DNA from: CADCTP01 sp963849885
GTDB lineage: Bacteria; Actinomycetota; Actinomycetes; Mycobacteriales; CADCTP01
Assembly (NCBI GenBank): GCA_963849885.1
Contig: CAWKIV010000020.1
Location: forward strand, 62,001-126,000
Direction of reading: 5' to 3'
Length of the DNA: 64,000 bases
The notes under the pieces were generated by a model. That model did no database searches, was not told the origin of the DNA, and was given only the letters and a program-made list of their open reading frames with translations. The stretch's first letter is position 1. Every line of letters starts with the position of its first letter. Shown here one piece after another: positions 41,187 through 49,589 of this stretch. The position numbers and the translations under genes are program-made.

Positions 41187-42413
41187 GTGGCCCCACCCGA
41201 CCCGCACGCGACGATCACCGCCGTCTGGCGGGCCGAGGCGGCCCGGCTCGTCGCCGGGCTGACCCGGATGACGCACGACCTCGCCCTCGCCGAGGACCTC
41301 GCGCAGGACGCGCTGGTCTCGGCCCTGGAGCAGTGGCCGGAGGCAGGCGTCCCGGACAACCCGGGCGCCTGGCTCATGGCCGTGTCCAAGCGCCGCGCCG
41401 TCGACCACTTCCGCCGGGCGTCCCGGCTGCGGTCGCTCGCTCCCGCTCTCGCGGAGGAGCCGGTCATGCCCGACCTGGATGCCGCCGTCGACTTCATCGA
41501 GGACGACGTGCTGCGGCTGATGTTCGTGTCCTGCCACCCGGTGCTCACCGCCGAGACCCGGGTGGCGCTCACCCTCCGGCTGGTCGGCGGGCTCAGCACC
41601 CGCGAGATCGCCCGGGCGTACCTCTCCTCCGAGGCCACCGTCGCCCAGCGCATCAGCCGGGCCAAGCGGACGCTGGCCGAGGCGGGCGTCCCCTTCGAGG
41701 TGCCCACCGGTCCGGAGCGCGCCGACCGGCTCGCCTCCGTGCTGGAGGTCGTCTACCTCGTCTTCAACGAGGGCTACTCGGCCACCGCCGGGGACGACTG
41801 GCTGCGGCCGGCGCTGTGCGACGAGGCGATCCGGCTCGGCCGGCTGCTGGTCTCGCTGGCGCCGCGCGAGCCGGAGGCGCACGGGCTGCTCGCGCTGATG
41901 CAGCTGCAGGCGTCCCGGACGGCGGCGCGGATCGGCCCGGACGGGTCGGCGGTGCTGCTGGCCGAGCAGGACCGGTCACGCTGGGATCCCGCGCTGATCG
42001 CGGCCGGGCTGGCGTCGCTGGAGCGGGCGGCGGGGCTCGGCGGCGGCCCGTACACGCTCCAGGCGGAGATCGCGGCCTGCCACGCCCGGGCGCCGTCGGT
42101 GGAGGAGACGGACTGGATCCGGATCGCCGACCTGTACACGTCGCTGGCCGCGGTGACCGGCTCGCCGGTGGTGGAGCTCAACCGGGCGGTCGCGGTGTCC
42201 CGCGCGTACGGTCCGGAGGTGGCGCTGGCGCTGGTCGACTCGCTGGCGTCGGTGCCGGCGCTGCGGGACTACCACCTGCTGCCCAGCGTGCGCGGCGACC
42301 TGCTGGCCGCGCTCGGGCGGCAGGCTGAGGCGCGGGTCGAGTTCGCGCGGGCGGCCGAGCTGACCACCAACGAGCAGGAGCGCGCCCTGCTGCGGGCCCG
42401 GGCTAGCTCGTGA
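41187..42413 (+). CDS. ECF42-type RNA polymerase sigma factor with C-terminal TPR-like extension
   Basis: About 408 residues. Sigma region 2 (HDLALAEDLAQDALVSALEQWP, PGAWLMAVSKRRAVDHFRR) and region 4 (LTLRLVGGLSTREIARAYLSSEATVAQRISRAKRTL) are followed by a DUF6596/TPR-like extension (VLEVVYLVFNEGYSATAGDDW, LLGRLLVSLAPREPEAHGLLALMQL). This architecture plus an adjacent DGPF gene defines ECF42. There is no anti-sigma factor; the C-terminal extension is thought to regulate activity. The start is set at GTG 41187, but no strong ribosome site is seen and an upstream start is possible. Confidence 0.88.
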   Translation: MAPPDPHATITAVWRAEAARLVAGLTRMTHDLALAEDLAQDALVSALEQWPEAGVPDNPGAWLMAVSKRRAVDHFRRASRLRSLAPALAEEPVMPDLDAAVDFIEDDVLRLMFVSCHPVLTAETRVALTLRLVGGLSTREIARAYLSSEATVAQRISRAKRTLAEAGVPFEVPTGPERADRLASVLEVVYLVFNEGYSATAGDDWLRPALCDEAIRLGRLLVSLAPREPEAHGLLALMQLQASRTAARIGPDGSAVLLAEQDRSRWDPALIAAGLASLERAAGLGGGPYTLQAEIAACHARAPSVEETDWIRIADLYTSLAAVTGSPVVELNRAVAVSRAYGPEVALALVDSLASVPALRDYHLLPSVRGDLLAALGRQAEARVEFARAAELTTNEQERALLRARASS

Positions 42414-44991
42414 CCGGCCAGAGCCGGGTGCTGCCCACCGCGAGGTCGAGGTGGAAGGCCGAGATCACACCGGCCGGCGCGAACGCCTCCGCCGCCGCCC
42501 GGGCGGTCCCGGTCGCGGCGACCGCGGCGGCCAACCGGCGGCGTACGGCCTCCGGGTCGGCTTCCGGGGTGACGCAGGCGCAGTAGACCGGGAAGGCCTC
42601 CTCCGCGCCGGCCGGCCCGGACTCGGTCGCGACCGCGCGCAGCAGCGCGATGGTGGCCGGCTCATGCCGGGCCCAGGCGACCACGGCGGCGTCCCGGTCG
42701 TCCGGGGCCGGCGCCCCCTTGCCGATCGGGGTCTGCCGGTCGATGCCGACCAGCACGAACCCGCCCAGGTCGACGTCGGCACGCGGCTCCTCGGTGTCCC
42801 GGACCGGGACCGGGCCGAGGGCGACCACCTTCGGCGCGTCCGGCCGGCTGAGCTCGCCCGGAACTCCCGCGTCGCTGCGGGGCCGGGGCGGCCCGCTCGG
42901 TCCGGCGCTGCCAGACCCGGGTGCCGGTGCGGGTCAGCCGGAGCTGCAGCGGAGACAGCCGGCGGGCCGGCGAGAAGACCTCGACCCGACCGGCGACCCG
43001 CTCGCCGGCCGCGGCGGCGAGGGGGTCAGGATCGGCGGCGGCGTCGACCGCCACCCCGACGAGCAGCGTGCGGTCGGCAGCCGCGCCGGCCCAGGCGGTG
43101 ATCAGGGCGACGACGGCGGGCTGGTCGGCCGCCCAGGCGACGAGCGACGCGACCTGCGCGTCGTCCGCCGACGGACCGGCGACGAGCGAGACGTCGTCCG
43201 GCAGCGCAGAAGCCGCCGGACCAGCGCCCACGGCCGGCCCGGTGGTCGCCGCCGGCTCGGCGCTCACCGCCGGACCAGCGTCCACCGCCGGACCGGTGGC
43301 GGTGGTGGGGCGGCGGAAGAGCGGGTGGCAGCGCTCCTCCAGCCAGCGGTGGGCGTCGCCGGCATCCGCGGCGGCCAGCACCTCGACGCAGCAGCGGGCC
43401 GCGCCGGCGTGCTGGAGCGCCTCCACCACGGCGGTCCGCTCTCCCTCCACCTCCGCGATCGAGCCGCGCGGGCCGACATAGCCGAGCACCACGCGGACCC
43501 AGCCGCCGGCCGGGTCGCGCACCCAGGTGCGGTGGAGCGCGGTGGTCCGGCCGCTGGACCGGACGTGCGCGACGACCGCGGCGTCCGCGGCGTCCGGCTC
43601 CGGTTCGCCCGGGTCGAAGCGCCACTGCAGGTCCGCGGCGACCAGCTCGAAGTCCGCACCGGGGCGGTCCGCCGGCCGGTCCTCGGCCACCGGCTGGGCG
43701 CCCGCACTCGGCCCGGGATCCGCCGCGGCGACCGGCGCCGACCTCTCCCCTGGCCCGGCCACCCCCGCAACCCGCTCGGAACCAGTCCCGGCGTCCGCCG
43801 CGCGCTCCGCCGTCCCGGCCGCCGACCCCCGCCCCGCCGCGGCGGCCGAACCCGACTCCCGCCCCGCAGCCGACACCCGACCCGCCCTCGCACCGCGCCA
43901 GCCCCGGCCGCCGCCCCCGACCCGACTCCCGCCCGGCCGCCGACACCGAGCCGCGTGCACCCCGTCGCCCCCGACACCCGACTCCCGCCCGGCCGCCGAC
44001 ACCGGACCCGGCGCAGCGCCTGCGTCGGCGTCCGGCCCCGGTCGCCGGCCCGGCCGCCGGCGCGGCCGCGGGGAGGGGCTCCGGCTCGGTCGCCGGCGCG
44101 GGCGCCGTGGGGACCTCGGGCACCGGCCACACCACCGTCGCCGCCTCCGCCACCGCTGCCTGCCGGGGATCGTTCGCCGCGTGCGTCCCGGTGCACCGGG
44201 ACCACGACGCAGGACGCGCCCTGCTCGGCGACCGCCCCGGCGATCGCCGCCGCCGCGTACGGCGCCCGTCTCGGCTCGGTCAGCACCGGCGCGTAGATCC
44301 GTACCGTGCCGGTGCCGCCGCGGTAGTCCTCCCAGGCGCGGCCGAGAGACAGCAGTCCGTCCACTTCGGACGCCGCCGCACCGGCGGCGAGGTCGATCGG
44401 GTCCGCCGCCGGGTCACCGCCGGTGAGCACCGACCGCCCGCTCGCCACCGGGTCGGCGACCGGCTCCTCCGCGTCCCATCCGGACAGCTCCGCGTGCTTC
44501 GCGCCGACCGCGTCGAGCCGGCGCCGCAGCGTGGCCACCCCGACCGCATCGTCCTGCAGCACCACGTGGAACGGGACCGGGTCGCCCTCCTCGGCCCGCC
44601 CCCGCGCGACCTCGCGGACCGCCTCGACCAGCCCGCGCAGCTCGCCGGCGGGCTCGGCCGCGAGCAGCAGCGACGCCCGGGTCACCACCAGCACGTGGCC
44701 GGCGCCGGGCAGCCAGGCCATGTCGGTGAGCAGCGCGGCCAGCGCCGGCCAGTCCTCCGCCGGGTCGCCGGGCAGCTGCAGCGCCGCGCCGATCTCGTCC
44801 AGCAGCCCGTACCGGGACCGTCCACAGTGGCCGCGCAGCAACCGCACGACCACCCCGTCCTGGCCCAGCATCCAGCCCAGCTGTCGCGCGTCCGCGGGCG
44901 CGGCGTCGAGCAGGTGCAGCCACGGCCCGGTCGGCCGGCGCAGCCGCGCCAGCTCCGCCTCGGGATCGGCGACGGGTGGGACGACCTTCAC
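42403..44991 (-). pseudogene. Barstar-domain multidomain protein gene, three apparent frame breaks
   Basis: From GTG 44991 the frame gives a barstar-like domain (WLHLLDAAPADARQLGWML, VVRLLRGHCGRSRYGLLDEIGAALQLP, DWPALAALLTDMAWLP). Protein-like sequence then moves to a second frame near 44180 (VAEAATVVWPVPEVP), a third within the repeats near 43950 (ADFELVAADLQWRFDPGE, WVRVVLGYVGPRGSIAEVEGE), and back to the first near 42870 (VDLGGFVLVGIDRQTPIGKG). Whole length is 863 codons. All breaks are in Pro/Ala/Gly-rich DNA, so sequencing indels are as likely as decay. The start overlaps the sthA stop by one base; the 3' end overlaps the ECF42 gene by 11 bases. Confidence 0.6.
43850..44003. repeat. Three direct copies of a 28-bp GC-rich unit
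   Basis: ACCCGACTCCCGCCCGGCCG-CCGACACC occurs at 43850-43877 (two differences), 43920-43947 and 43976-44003. Spacings of 70 and 56 bases are not multiples of three, so each copy is read in a different frame. The array lies inside the frame-broken barstar gene and could cause slippage or assembly error. Confidence 0.8.
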
Positions 44992-46400
44992 TACCTGGCC
45001 ATCCGCGCCACTGCGCGCATCTTGTTCATCGAGTCCAGAGCAGCCACCTTGTAGGACTCCGCGAGTGTCGGGTAGTTGAAGACGGCGTCGACAAGATAGT
45101 CCACCGTGCCGCCGCAGCCCATCACGGTCTGTCCGATGTGGACGAGCTCGGTGGCGCCGGTGCCGAAGACGTGCACGCCGAGCAGGTGGCGGGTGTCCGA
45201 GTGCACCAGCAGCTTGAGCATCCCGTACGAGTCGCCGAGGATCTGCCCGCGGGCCAGCTCGCGGTAGCGGGAGATGCCGACCTCGAAGGGCACCGACTCC
45301 TCGGTGAGCTGGTCCTCCGTCTTCCCGACGTACGAGATCTCCGGGATGGTGTAGATCCCGATCGGCTGGCAGTCGTTCATCGGCGTCTCGACCGGCTCGC
45401 CGCAGGCGTGGTAGGCCGCCCGCCGGCCCTGCTCCATCGACGTCGCGGCCAGCGCGGGGAAGCCGATCACGTCGCCGACCGCGTACACGTGCTCGGCGGT
45501 GGTCCGGTAGTCGTCGTCCACCTTGATCCGGCCGCGCGCGTCGGCCTCGAGGCCGGCCTTCTCCAGGTCGAGGCTCTCGGTGACGCCCTGCCGGCCGGCC
45601 GAATACATCACCGTGTCGGCCGGGATGCGCTTGCCGCTCTCCAGGATGGTCAGCGTCCCGCCCTCGTGCCGCTCGACCCGGGTCACCGACTCGCGGAAGC
45701 GGAAGGTCACCGCGAGGTCGCGCAGCTGGTACTTGAGGGCCTCGATGATCTCCAGGTCACAGAACTCGAGCATCCGGTCCCGCCGCTCCACCACGGTGAC
45801 CTTGGTGCCGAGCGCGGCGAACATCGAGGCGTACTCGATGCCGATGACCCCGGCCCCGACGACGACCATCGACGGCGGCAGGTGGTCCATGTCCAGGATC
45901 TGGTCGGAGTCGACCACCGTGCGCCCGTCGAAGTCCACAGTGGTCGGTCGGGCCGGGCGGGTGCCGACCGCGACGACGAACTTCTCCGCGGTCACCCGCC
46001 GCTCGGTGCCGTCGTCGGCGGTGACGACCACCGTGTGCGGGTCGGCGAAGCGGCCGGTCCCGATCAGCGTCTGCACGTGGTTGCGGGCGAGCTGGCTGCG
46101 GATCACGTCGATCTCGCGGCCGATGACGTGCTGGGTGCGGGCGGTCAGGTCGGCGACCGTCACCTCGTCCTTCAACCGGTACGCCTGGCCGTAGAACTCG
46201 CGCTGGCTCAGCCCGGTCACGTACAGCACGGCCTCCCGCAGGGTCTTCGACGGGATGGTGCCGGTGTTGATGCAGACCCCGCCCATCATGTGCCGCCGCT
46301 CGACGATGCCGACCCGCCGGCCCAGCTTCGCGCCGGCGATCGCCGCCTTCTGCCCCCCGGGTCCCGAGCCGAGGACGAGCAGGTCGTAGTCGTACGCCAT
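44991..46400 (-). CDS. sthA: Soluble pyridine nucleotide transhydrogenase (Si-specific)
   Basis: 469 residues of the FAD disulfide-reductase superfamily. The FAD site is DLLVLGSGPGGQKAAIAGAKLG; the region of the redox cysteines reads GGVCINTGTIPSKTL, which lacks the second Cys, a defining feature of SthA. The NAD(P) site is VVVGAGVIGIEYASMFAALG, and the dimer interface holds EISYVGKTEDQL and NYPTLAESYKVAALD. It moves hydride between NADPH and NAD+. ATG at 46400. The upstream open frame to 46526 is noise. Confidence 0.95.
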   Translation of the reverse strand: MAYDYDLLVLGSGPGGQKAAIAGAKLGRRVGIVERRHMMGGVCINTGTIPSKTLREAVLYVTGLSQREFYGQAYRLKDEVTVADLTARTQHVIGREIDVIRSQLARNHVQTLIGTGRFADPHTVVVTADDGTERRVTAEKFVVAVGTRPARPTTVDFDGRTVVDSDQILDMDHLPPSMVVVGAGVIGIEYASMFAALGTKVTVVERRDRMLEFCDLEIIEALKYQLRDLAVTFRFRESVTRVERHEGGTLTILESGKRIPADTVMYSAGRQGVTESLDLEKAGLEADARGRIKVDDDYRTTAEHVYAVGDVIGFPALAATSMEQGRRAAYHACGEPVETPMNDCQPIGIYTIPEISYVGKTEDQLTEESVPFEVGISRYRELARGQILGDSYGMLKLLVHSDTRHLLGVHVFGTGATELVHIGQTVMGCGGTVDYLVDAVFNYPTLAESYKVAALDSMNKMRAVARMAR

Positions 46401-46498
46401 CGCCGCCACCGGCCCTCCTGGACGCCTGCCGCCCGCGTCCCATCCTCGCGCGCCGGACCTGGCCGCGCACCCCCCGGAGCCGGCATAGGGTGGGCGTG

Positions 46499-47296
46499 AT
46501 GACCGCCGAGCCGCTCTGGGTGCCACTCGAAGGTGCCGTCAACGTCCGCGACCTCGGTGGGCTGCCCACCGACGACGGCGCGCGGACCGCCCCCGGCCGG
46601 CTGCTGCGCGCGGACAACCTGCAGGGCCTGACCCCGGCGGACGTGCGGCGGCTGGTGGACGACCTGGGGGTGCGTACGGTCGTCGACCTGCGGACCACGG
46701 TCGAGGTCGACAAGGAGGGCCCGGGCCCGCTGACCGCGGAGCCGCGGGTCAGCCACCGGCACCTGTCGCTCTACCCGGAGAGCGGCCGGATGACCGACGT
46801 CGAGGCGGACAGCGTGCTGCCCTGGCAGACCGACTGGGGTCGGGCCGGCGCCGCGGACGCCGACGCGGACAACCCGACGGTGGGCTACTACCTGGCGTAC
46901 CTCCGGCATCGGCCGGACAGCGTGGTCGAGGCGGTCCGGACGATGGCGGAGCCGGGCGGCGCCGTGCTGGTGCACTGCGCGGCCGGCAAGGACCGGACCG
47001 GCGTGGTGGTCGCGCTCGCGCTGGCCGCGGCCGGGGTGTCCCGCGACGCGGTGGTCGCCGACTACGTGGCCACCGGCTACCGGCTGGAGGCGGTGCTCGC
47101 CCGGCTGCTGGCCAGCCCGACGTACGCGGCGGACCTCGACGGGACGCCGGCGGACGTGCACCGGCCGCGGCCGCAGACCATGCAACGCTTCCTGGAGCTG
47201 CTGGACGAGCGCTTCGGCGGGCCGGCCGGCTGGCTGGCGGCGGTCGGCTTCAGCACGGACGAGCTGGCCGCGCTGCGCCGGCGGCTGGTGGGCTAG
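46499..47296 (+). CDS. Tyrosine/lipid phosphatase (Y_phosphatase3 type)
   Basis: 265 residues. The opening VNVRDLGGLPTDDG and the P-loop VHCAAGKDRTG (Cys about residue 160) define this family of bacterial protein-tyrosine or phosphoinositide phosphatases. Residues Lys and Asp in the P-loop suggest dual protein/lipid activity as in MptpB. There is no signal peptide. The ATG at 46499 is close to a CATAGGGT -10-like box, so the message may be leaderless. It diverges from sthA. Confidence 0.92.
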   Translation: MTAEPLWVPLEGAVNVRDLGGLPTDDGARTAPGRLLRADNLQGLTPADVRRLVDDLGVRTVVDLRTTVEVDKEGPGPLTAEPRVSHRHLSLYPESGRMTDVEADSVLPWQTDWGRAGAADADADNPTVGYYLAYLRHRPDSVVEAVRTMAEPGGAVLVHCAAGKDRTGVVVALALAAAGVSRDAVVADYVATGYRLEAVLARLLASPTYAADLDGTPADVHRPRPQTMQRFLELLDERFGGPAGWLAAVGFSTDELAALRRRLVG

Positions 47297-47374
47297 GCCC
47301 GGTCAGGCCTGGGCGGGGTCGAGCCCGGTCGGGCCTGGGCGGGGTCGAGCCCGGTCAGGCCTGGGCGGGGTCGA
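47297..47374. repeat. 26-bp tandem repeat at a convergent gene junction
   Basis: Three copies (47297-47322, 47323-47348, 47349-47374) differ by one base in the middle unit. The third contains the stop codon of the thioredoxin-NHL gene (47355-47357), so the last codons and stop have been duplicated into the spacer. Each unit can fold on itself (GCCCGG/CCTGGGC), so the array may terminate transcription from both sides. Confidence 0.85.
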
Positions 47375-49196
47375 GCCCGCGCAGCATGAGCGTGAGCCGG
47401 TCGGGGGAGCCGGGCCGGATCCGGACCGGGACGCCCCAGTCCTGCCGGCTGACGTGGCAGGCCGGGTGCTCGACGCCTTCGTCGCAGCTGGCCGCCTGCG
47501 CCGTCACGTGCAGGACGCCCTCCGGCACGTCGTCGGCCAGGACCAGCCGCCGGGTCAGCGCGACCGACTCGCCGGCGCCGTCGCGCAGCAGCTCCGGCGG
47601 CGAGGCGCTGACCTGCAGCCGGGTGGACGGGCCGTAGCGGTCGTCCAGCCGCTGACCGGACGCCGGCTCGAAGACGACGGTCAGGGCCAGCGGCCCGGGC
47701 GCGACGTCGGTCGGCGGCCGCGCGGTGCGGCGGGCCGGCGCGATCACCTCGCGCATGGTGCCCGGCGCGATCGGACGGGTGAGCCGGTGCCCGGCGGACT
47801 CCACGACCACCAGGTCGGCGCCGTCGAGCACCGCGGCGACCGGCTCGGCCAGATCGGTGGCCAGCGTGCTGACCGTGTCGGTGGCCGGGTCGTAGCGCCG
47901 GACCGCCCCGTTGTACGTGTCCAGCACCGCCACGCCGCCGTCCGGCAGCGCGGTCACCCCCAGCGGATGCTGGAAGCGGGCGGTCGCCGCCGGACCGTCC
48001 ACGTGCCCGAAGTCGAACAGGCCCTCGCCGGCGGCGGTGTGGAGCGTGTAGCCGTCGGCGGCCGGCTCCAGCCAGCGCAGCGCGGACGTCTCCGCGTCGG
48101 CGATCCACAGCCGGTCGCCGGCCGCGGCCAGCCCGCTGGGCTGGGCGAGCCAGGCGTCGACGGCCGGACCGTCCTTCAGACCCTCGACCGTGGTGCCGGC
48201 CAGGATCTCGACGCCGCCGGTGTCCAGGTCGACGCCGAGCAGCAGGTGGACACCGGCGGCGGCGACCACCAGCCGGCCGTCCCACCAGGCGACGTCCCAG
48301 GGCGACGGCACCGGCGGCACCGGGCCGGTGACGGTGCTGACGCTCGCCAGCGCGGCGGGCAGGTCGGCGATCGTGCGGACCCGGCCGTCGGCGAGCCGGA
48401 CGCCGCGGACCAGGTGGTTGACGGTGTCCGCGACCACGACGTCATAGCCGGCGGTGGCGGCGACCTCGGCGGGTAGCAGGGTGAGGCCCTGCGGCTCGGC
48501 GAAGCCGGCCTCGTCCGGCCCGCCGTCGGCACGGCCGCGCTCGCCGGTGCCGATCCGGCGCAGCACGGTCTCGCCGTCCGGCGCCAGCTCGACCAGCGAG
48601 TGGTGCCCGGTGTCGGCGACCAGCAGCGTCCCGGTCGGGGTGGCGGCGACACCGCCGGGGAAGCGCAGGGCGGTGCGCGGCGGGGGTGGCGGCACGTACG
48701 GGCCGTCGCCGGTGCGGAGGGTGCCGCGGGCCCGGTGCTCGGTGACCAGCTCGGCGATCAGCCGGTCCAGCGCCTCGGCGTGGCCCTCGCCGGCGGCGAC
48801 GGAGACGACGTAGCCCTCCGGGTCGATCACGACCAGGGTCGGCCAGGCGCGGACCGCGTACTGCTGCCAGGTGTGCAGCTCGGGGTCGTCGAGGACGGGG
48901 TGGTGCAGCTCGTAGCGCTCGACCGCGGCGGCCAGCGCGGCGTGGTCGGCCTCGTGCGGGAACTTCGGCGAGTGCACGCCGACGACGACCAGCACGTCCG
49001 CGTACCGCTCCTCGAGCGGGCGCAGCTCCTCGATCACGTGCAGGCAGTTGACGCAGCAGAAGGTCCAGAAGTCGAGCAGCACGATCCGGCCGCGGAGGTC
49101 GGCGAGGCTGAGCGGCCGGCCGCCGGTGTTGAGCCAGCCGCCGGCGCCGTGCAGCTCCGGAGCACGGACGCGGGCCCGCGCGCGCAGGGAGGTCAC
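47355..49196 (-). CDS. Thioredoxin-like plus NHL-repeat protein (NHLRC2-like)
   Basis: 613 residues from GTG 49196 (GGGCGAGG upstream). Residues about 10-155 form a TlpA/thioredoxin-like domain with the motif FWTFCCVNCLHVIEEL. Residues about 180-500 form an NHL beta-propeller (GGVAATPTGTLLVADTGHHSLVELAPDG, GVTALPDGGVAVLDTYNGAVRRYD), and a C-terminal beta domain follows. This is the bacterial NHLRC2 architecture. CCxxC suggests redox activity, but the partner is unknown. There is no signal peptide. Confidence 0.9.
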   Translation of the reverse strand: MTSLRARARVRAPELHGAGGWLNTGGRPLSLADLRGRIVLLDFWTFCCVNCLHVIEELRPLEERYADVLVVVGVHSPKFPHEADHAALAAAVERYELHHPVLDDPELHTWQQYAVRAWPTLVVIDPEGYVVSVAAGEGHAEALDRLIAELVTEHRARGTLRTGDGPYVPPPPPRTALRFPGGVAATPTGTLLVADTGHHSLVELAPDGETVLRRIGTGERGRADGGPDEAGFAEPQGLTLLPAEVAATAGYDVVVADTVNHLVRGVRLADGRVRTIADLPAALASVSTVTGPVPPVPSPWDVAWWDGRLVVAAAGVHLLLGVDLDTGGVEILAGTTVEGLKDGPAVDAWLAQPSGLAAAGDRLWIADAETSALRWLEPAADGYTLHTAAGEGLFDFGHVDGPAATARFQHPLGVTALPDGGVAVLDTYNGAVRRYDPATDTVSTLATDLAEPVAAVLDGADLVVVESAGHRLTRPIAPGTMREVIAPARRTARPPTDVAPGPLALTVVFEPASGQRLDDRYGPSTRLQVSASPPELLRDGAGESVALTRRLVLADDVPEGVLHVTAQAASCDEGVEHPACHVSRQDWGVPVRIRPGSPDRLTLMLRGLDPAQA

Positions 49197-49255
49197 GCCT
49201 CGCCCAACCCGCTCGGGCCCGTCCGCGTTCCGCGCCGGCCCGGGGCCGGAATGCA

Positions 49256-49316
49256 CCGGACCCGGCAGGCGGTGCGCCTGCCGGGTCCGGGAGCCGGCGC
49301 CCTCGTGGGGCGCCGG
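49256..49316 (-). terminator. Twin hairpin terminator
   Basis: Hairpin one has a 9-bp perfect stem (49294-49302/49308-49316). Hairpin two has a 15-bp perfect stem (49256-49270/49276-49290). Both have 5-base loops and lie just after the stop of the small gene at 49322 on the minus strand. They also precede the thioredoxin-NHL gene, so that gene probably has its own promoter within about 60 bases. Confidence 0.75.
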
Positions 49317-49321
49317 CCGGG

Positions 49322-49462
49322 TCAGCGGTTGAACTGGGTCTGGGCGAAAGCCCGGACCTCGTCCTGAAGCGTGCCGGGTGACACCGCATCGATCGCCCGC
49401 TCGACCTGACGCTCGCGCCGGATCTCCACGTGACGCCGGCGCCACTCCTTCATGGACCGCAC
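49322..49462 (-). CDS. 46-residue basic helical protein
   Basis: GTG at 49462 lies 9 bases after GAGGAGG; an ATG at 49471 directly abuts the same site and is a poorer choice. The product (about 46 residues) is one or two amphipathic helices: SMKEWRRRHVEIRRERQVERAI, then TLQDEVRAFAQTQFNR. The basic first half could bind nucleic acid. It stands alone with its own terminator. Family not recognised. Confidence 0.6.
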   Translation of the reverse strand: MRSMKEWRRRHVEIRRERQVERAIDAVSPGTLQDEVRAFAQTQFNR

Positions 49463-49589
49463 TGTTCTCATCCTCCTCGTAGTCGCACTTCGTACGACGC
49501 CAGGAAGGATGGTTTTGTTCCTGATCGTAGGCGATCTGGGCCACAGAGCCTTCGATCATTCGGGCTGGATCGGTCCTCTGCCTAACGAG

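Noticed and set aside
43850..44040. CRISPR array
   Set aside because: Only three 28-bp units, uneven spacers that are themselves low-complexity and similar, no cas genes, and the units lie inside a coding region.
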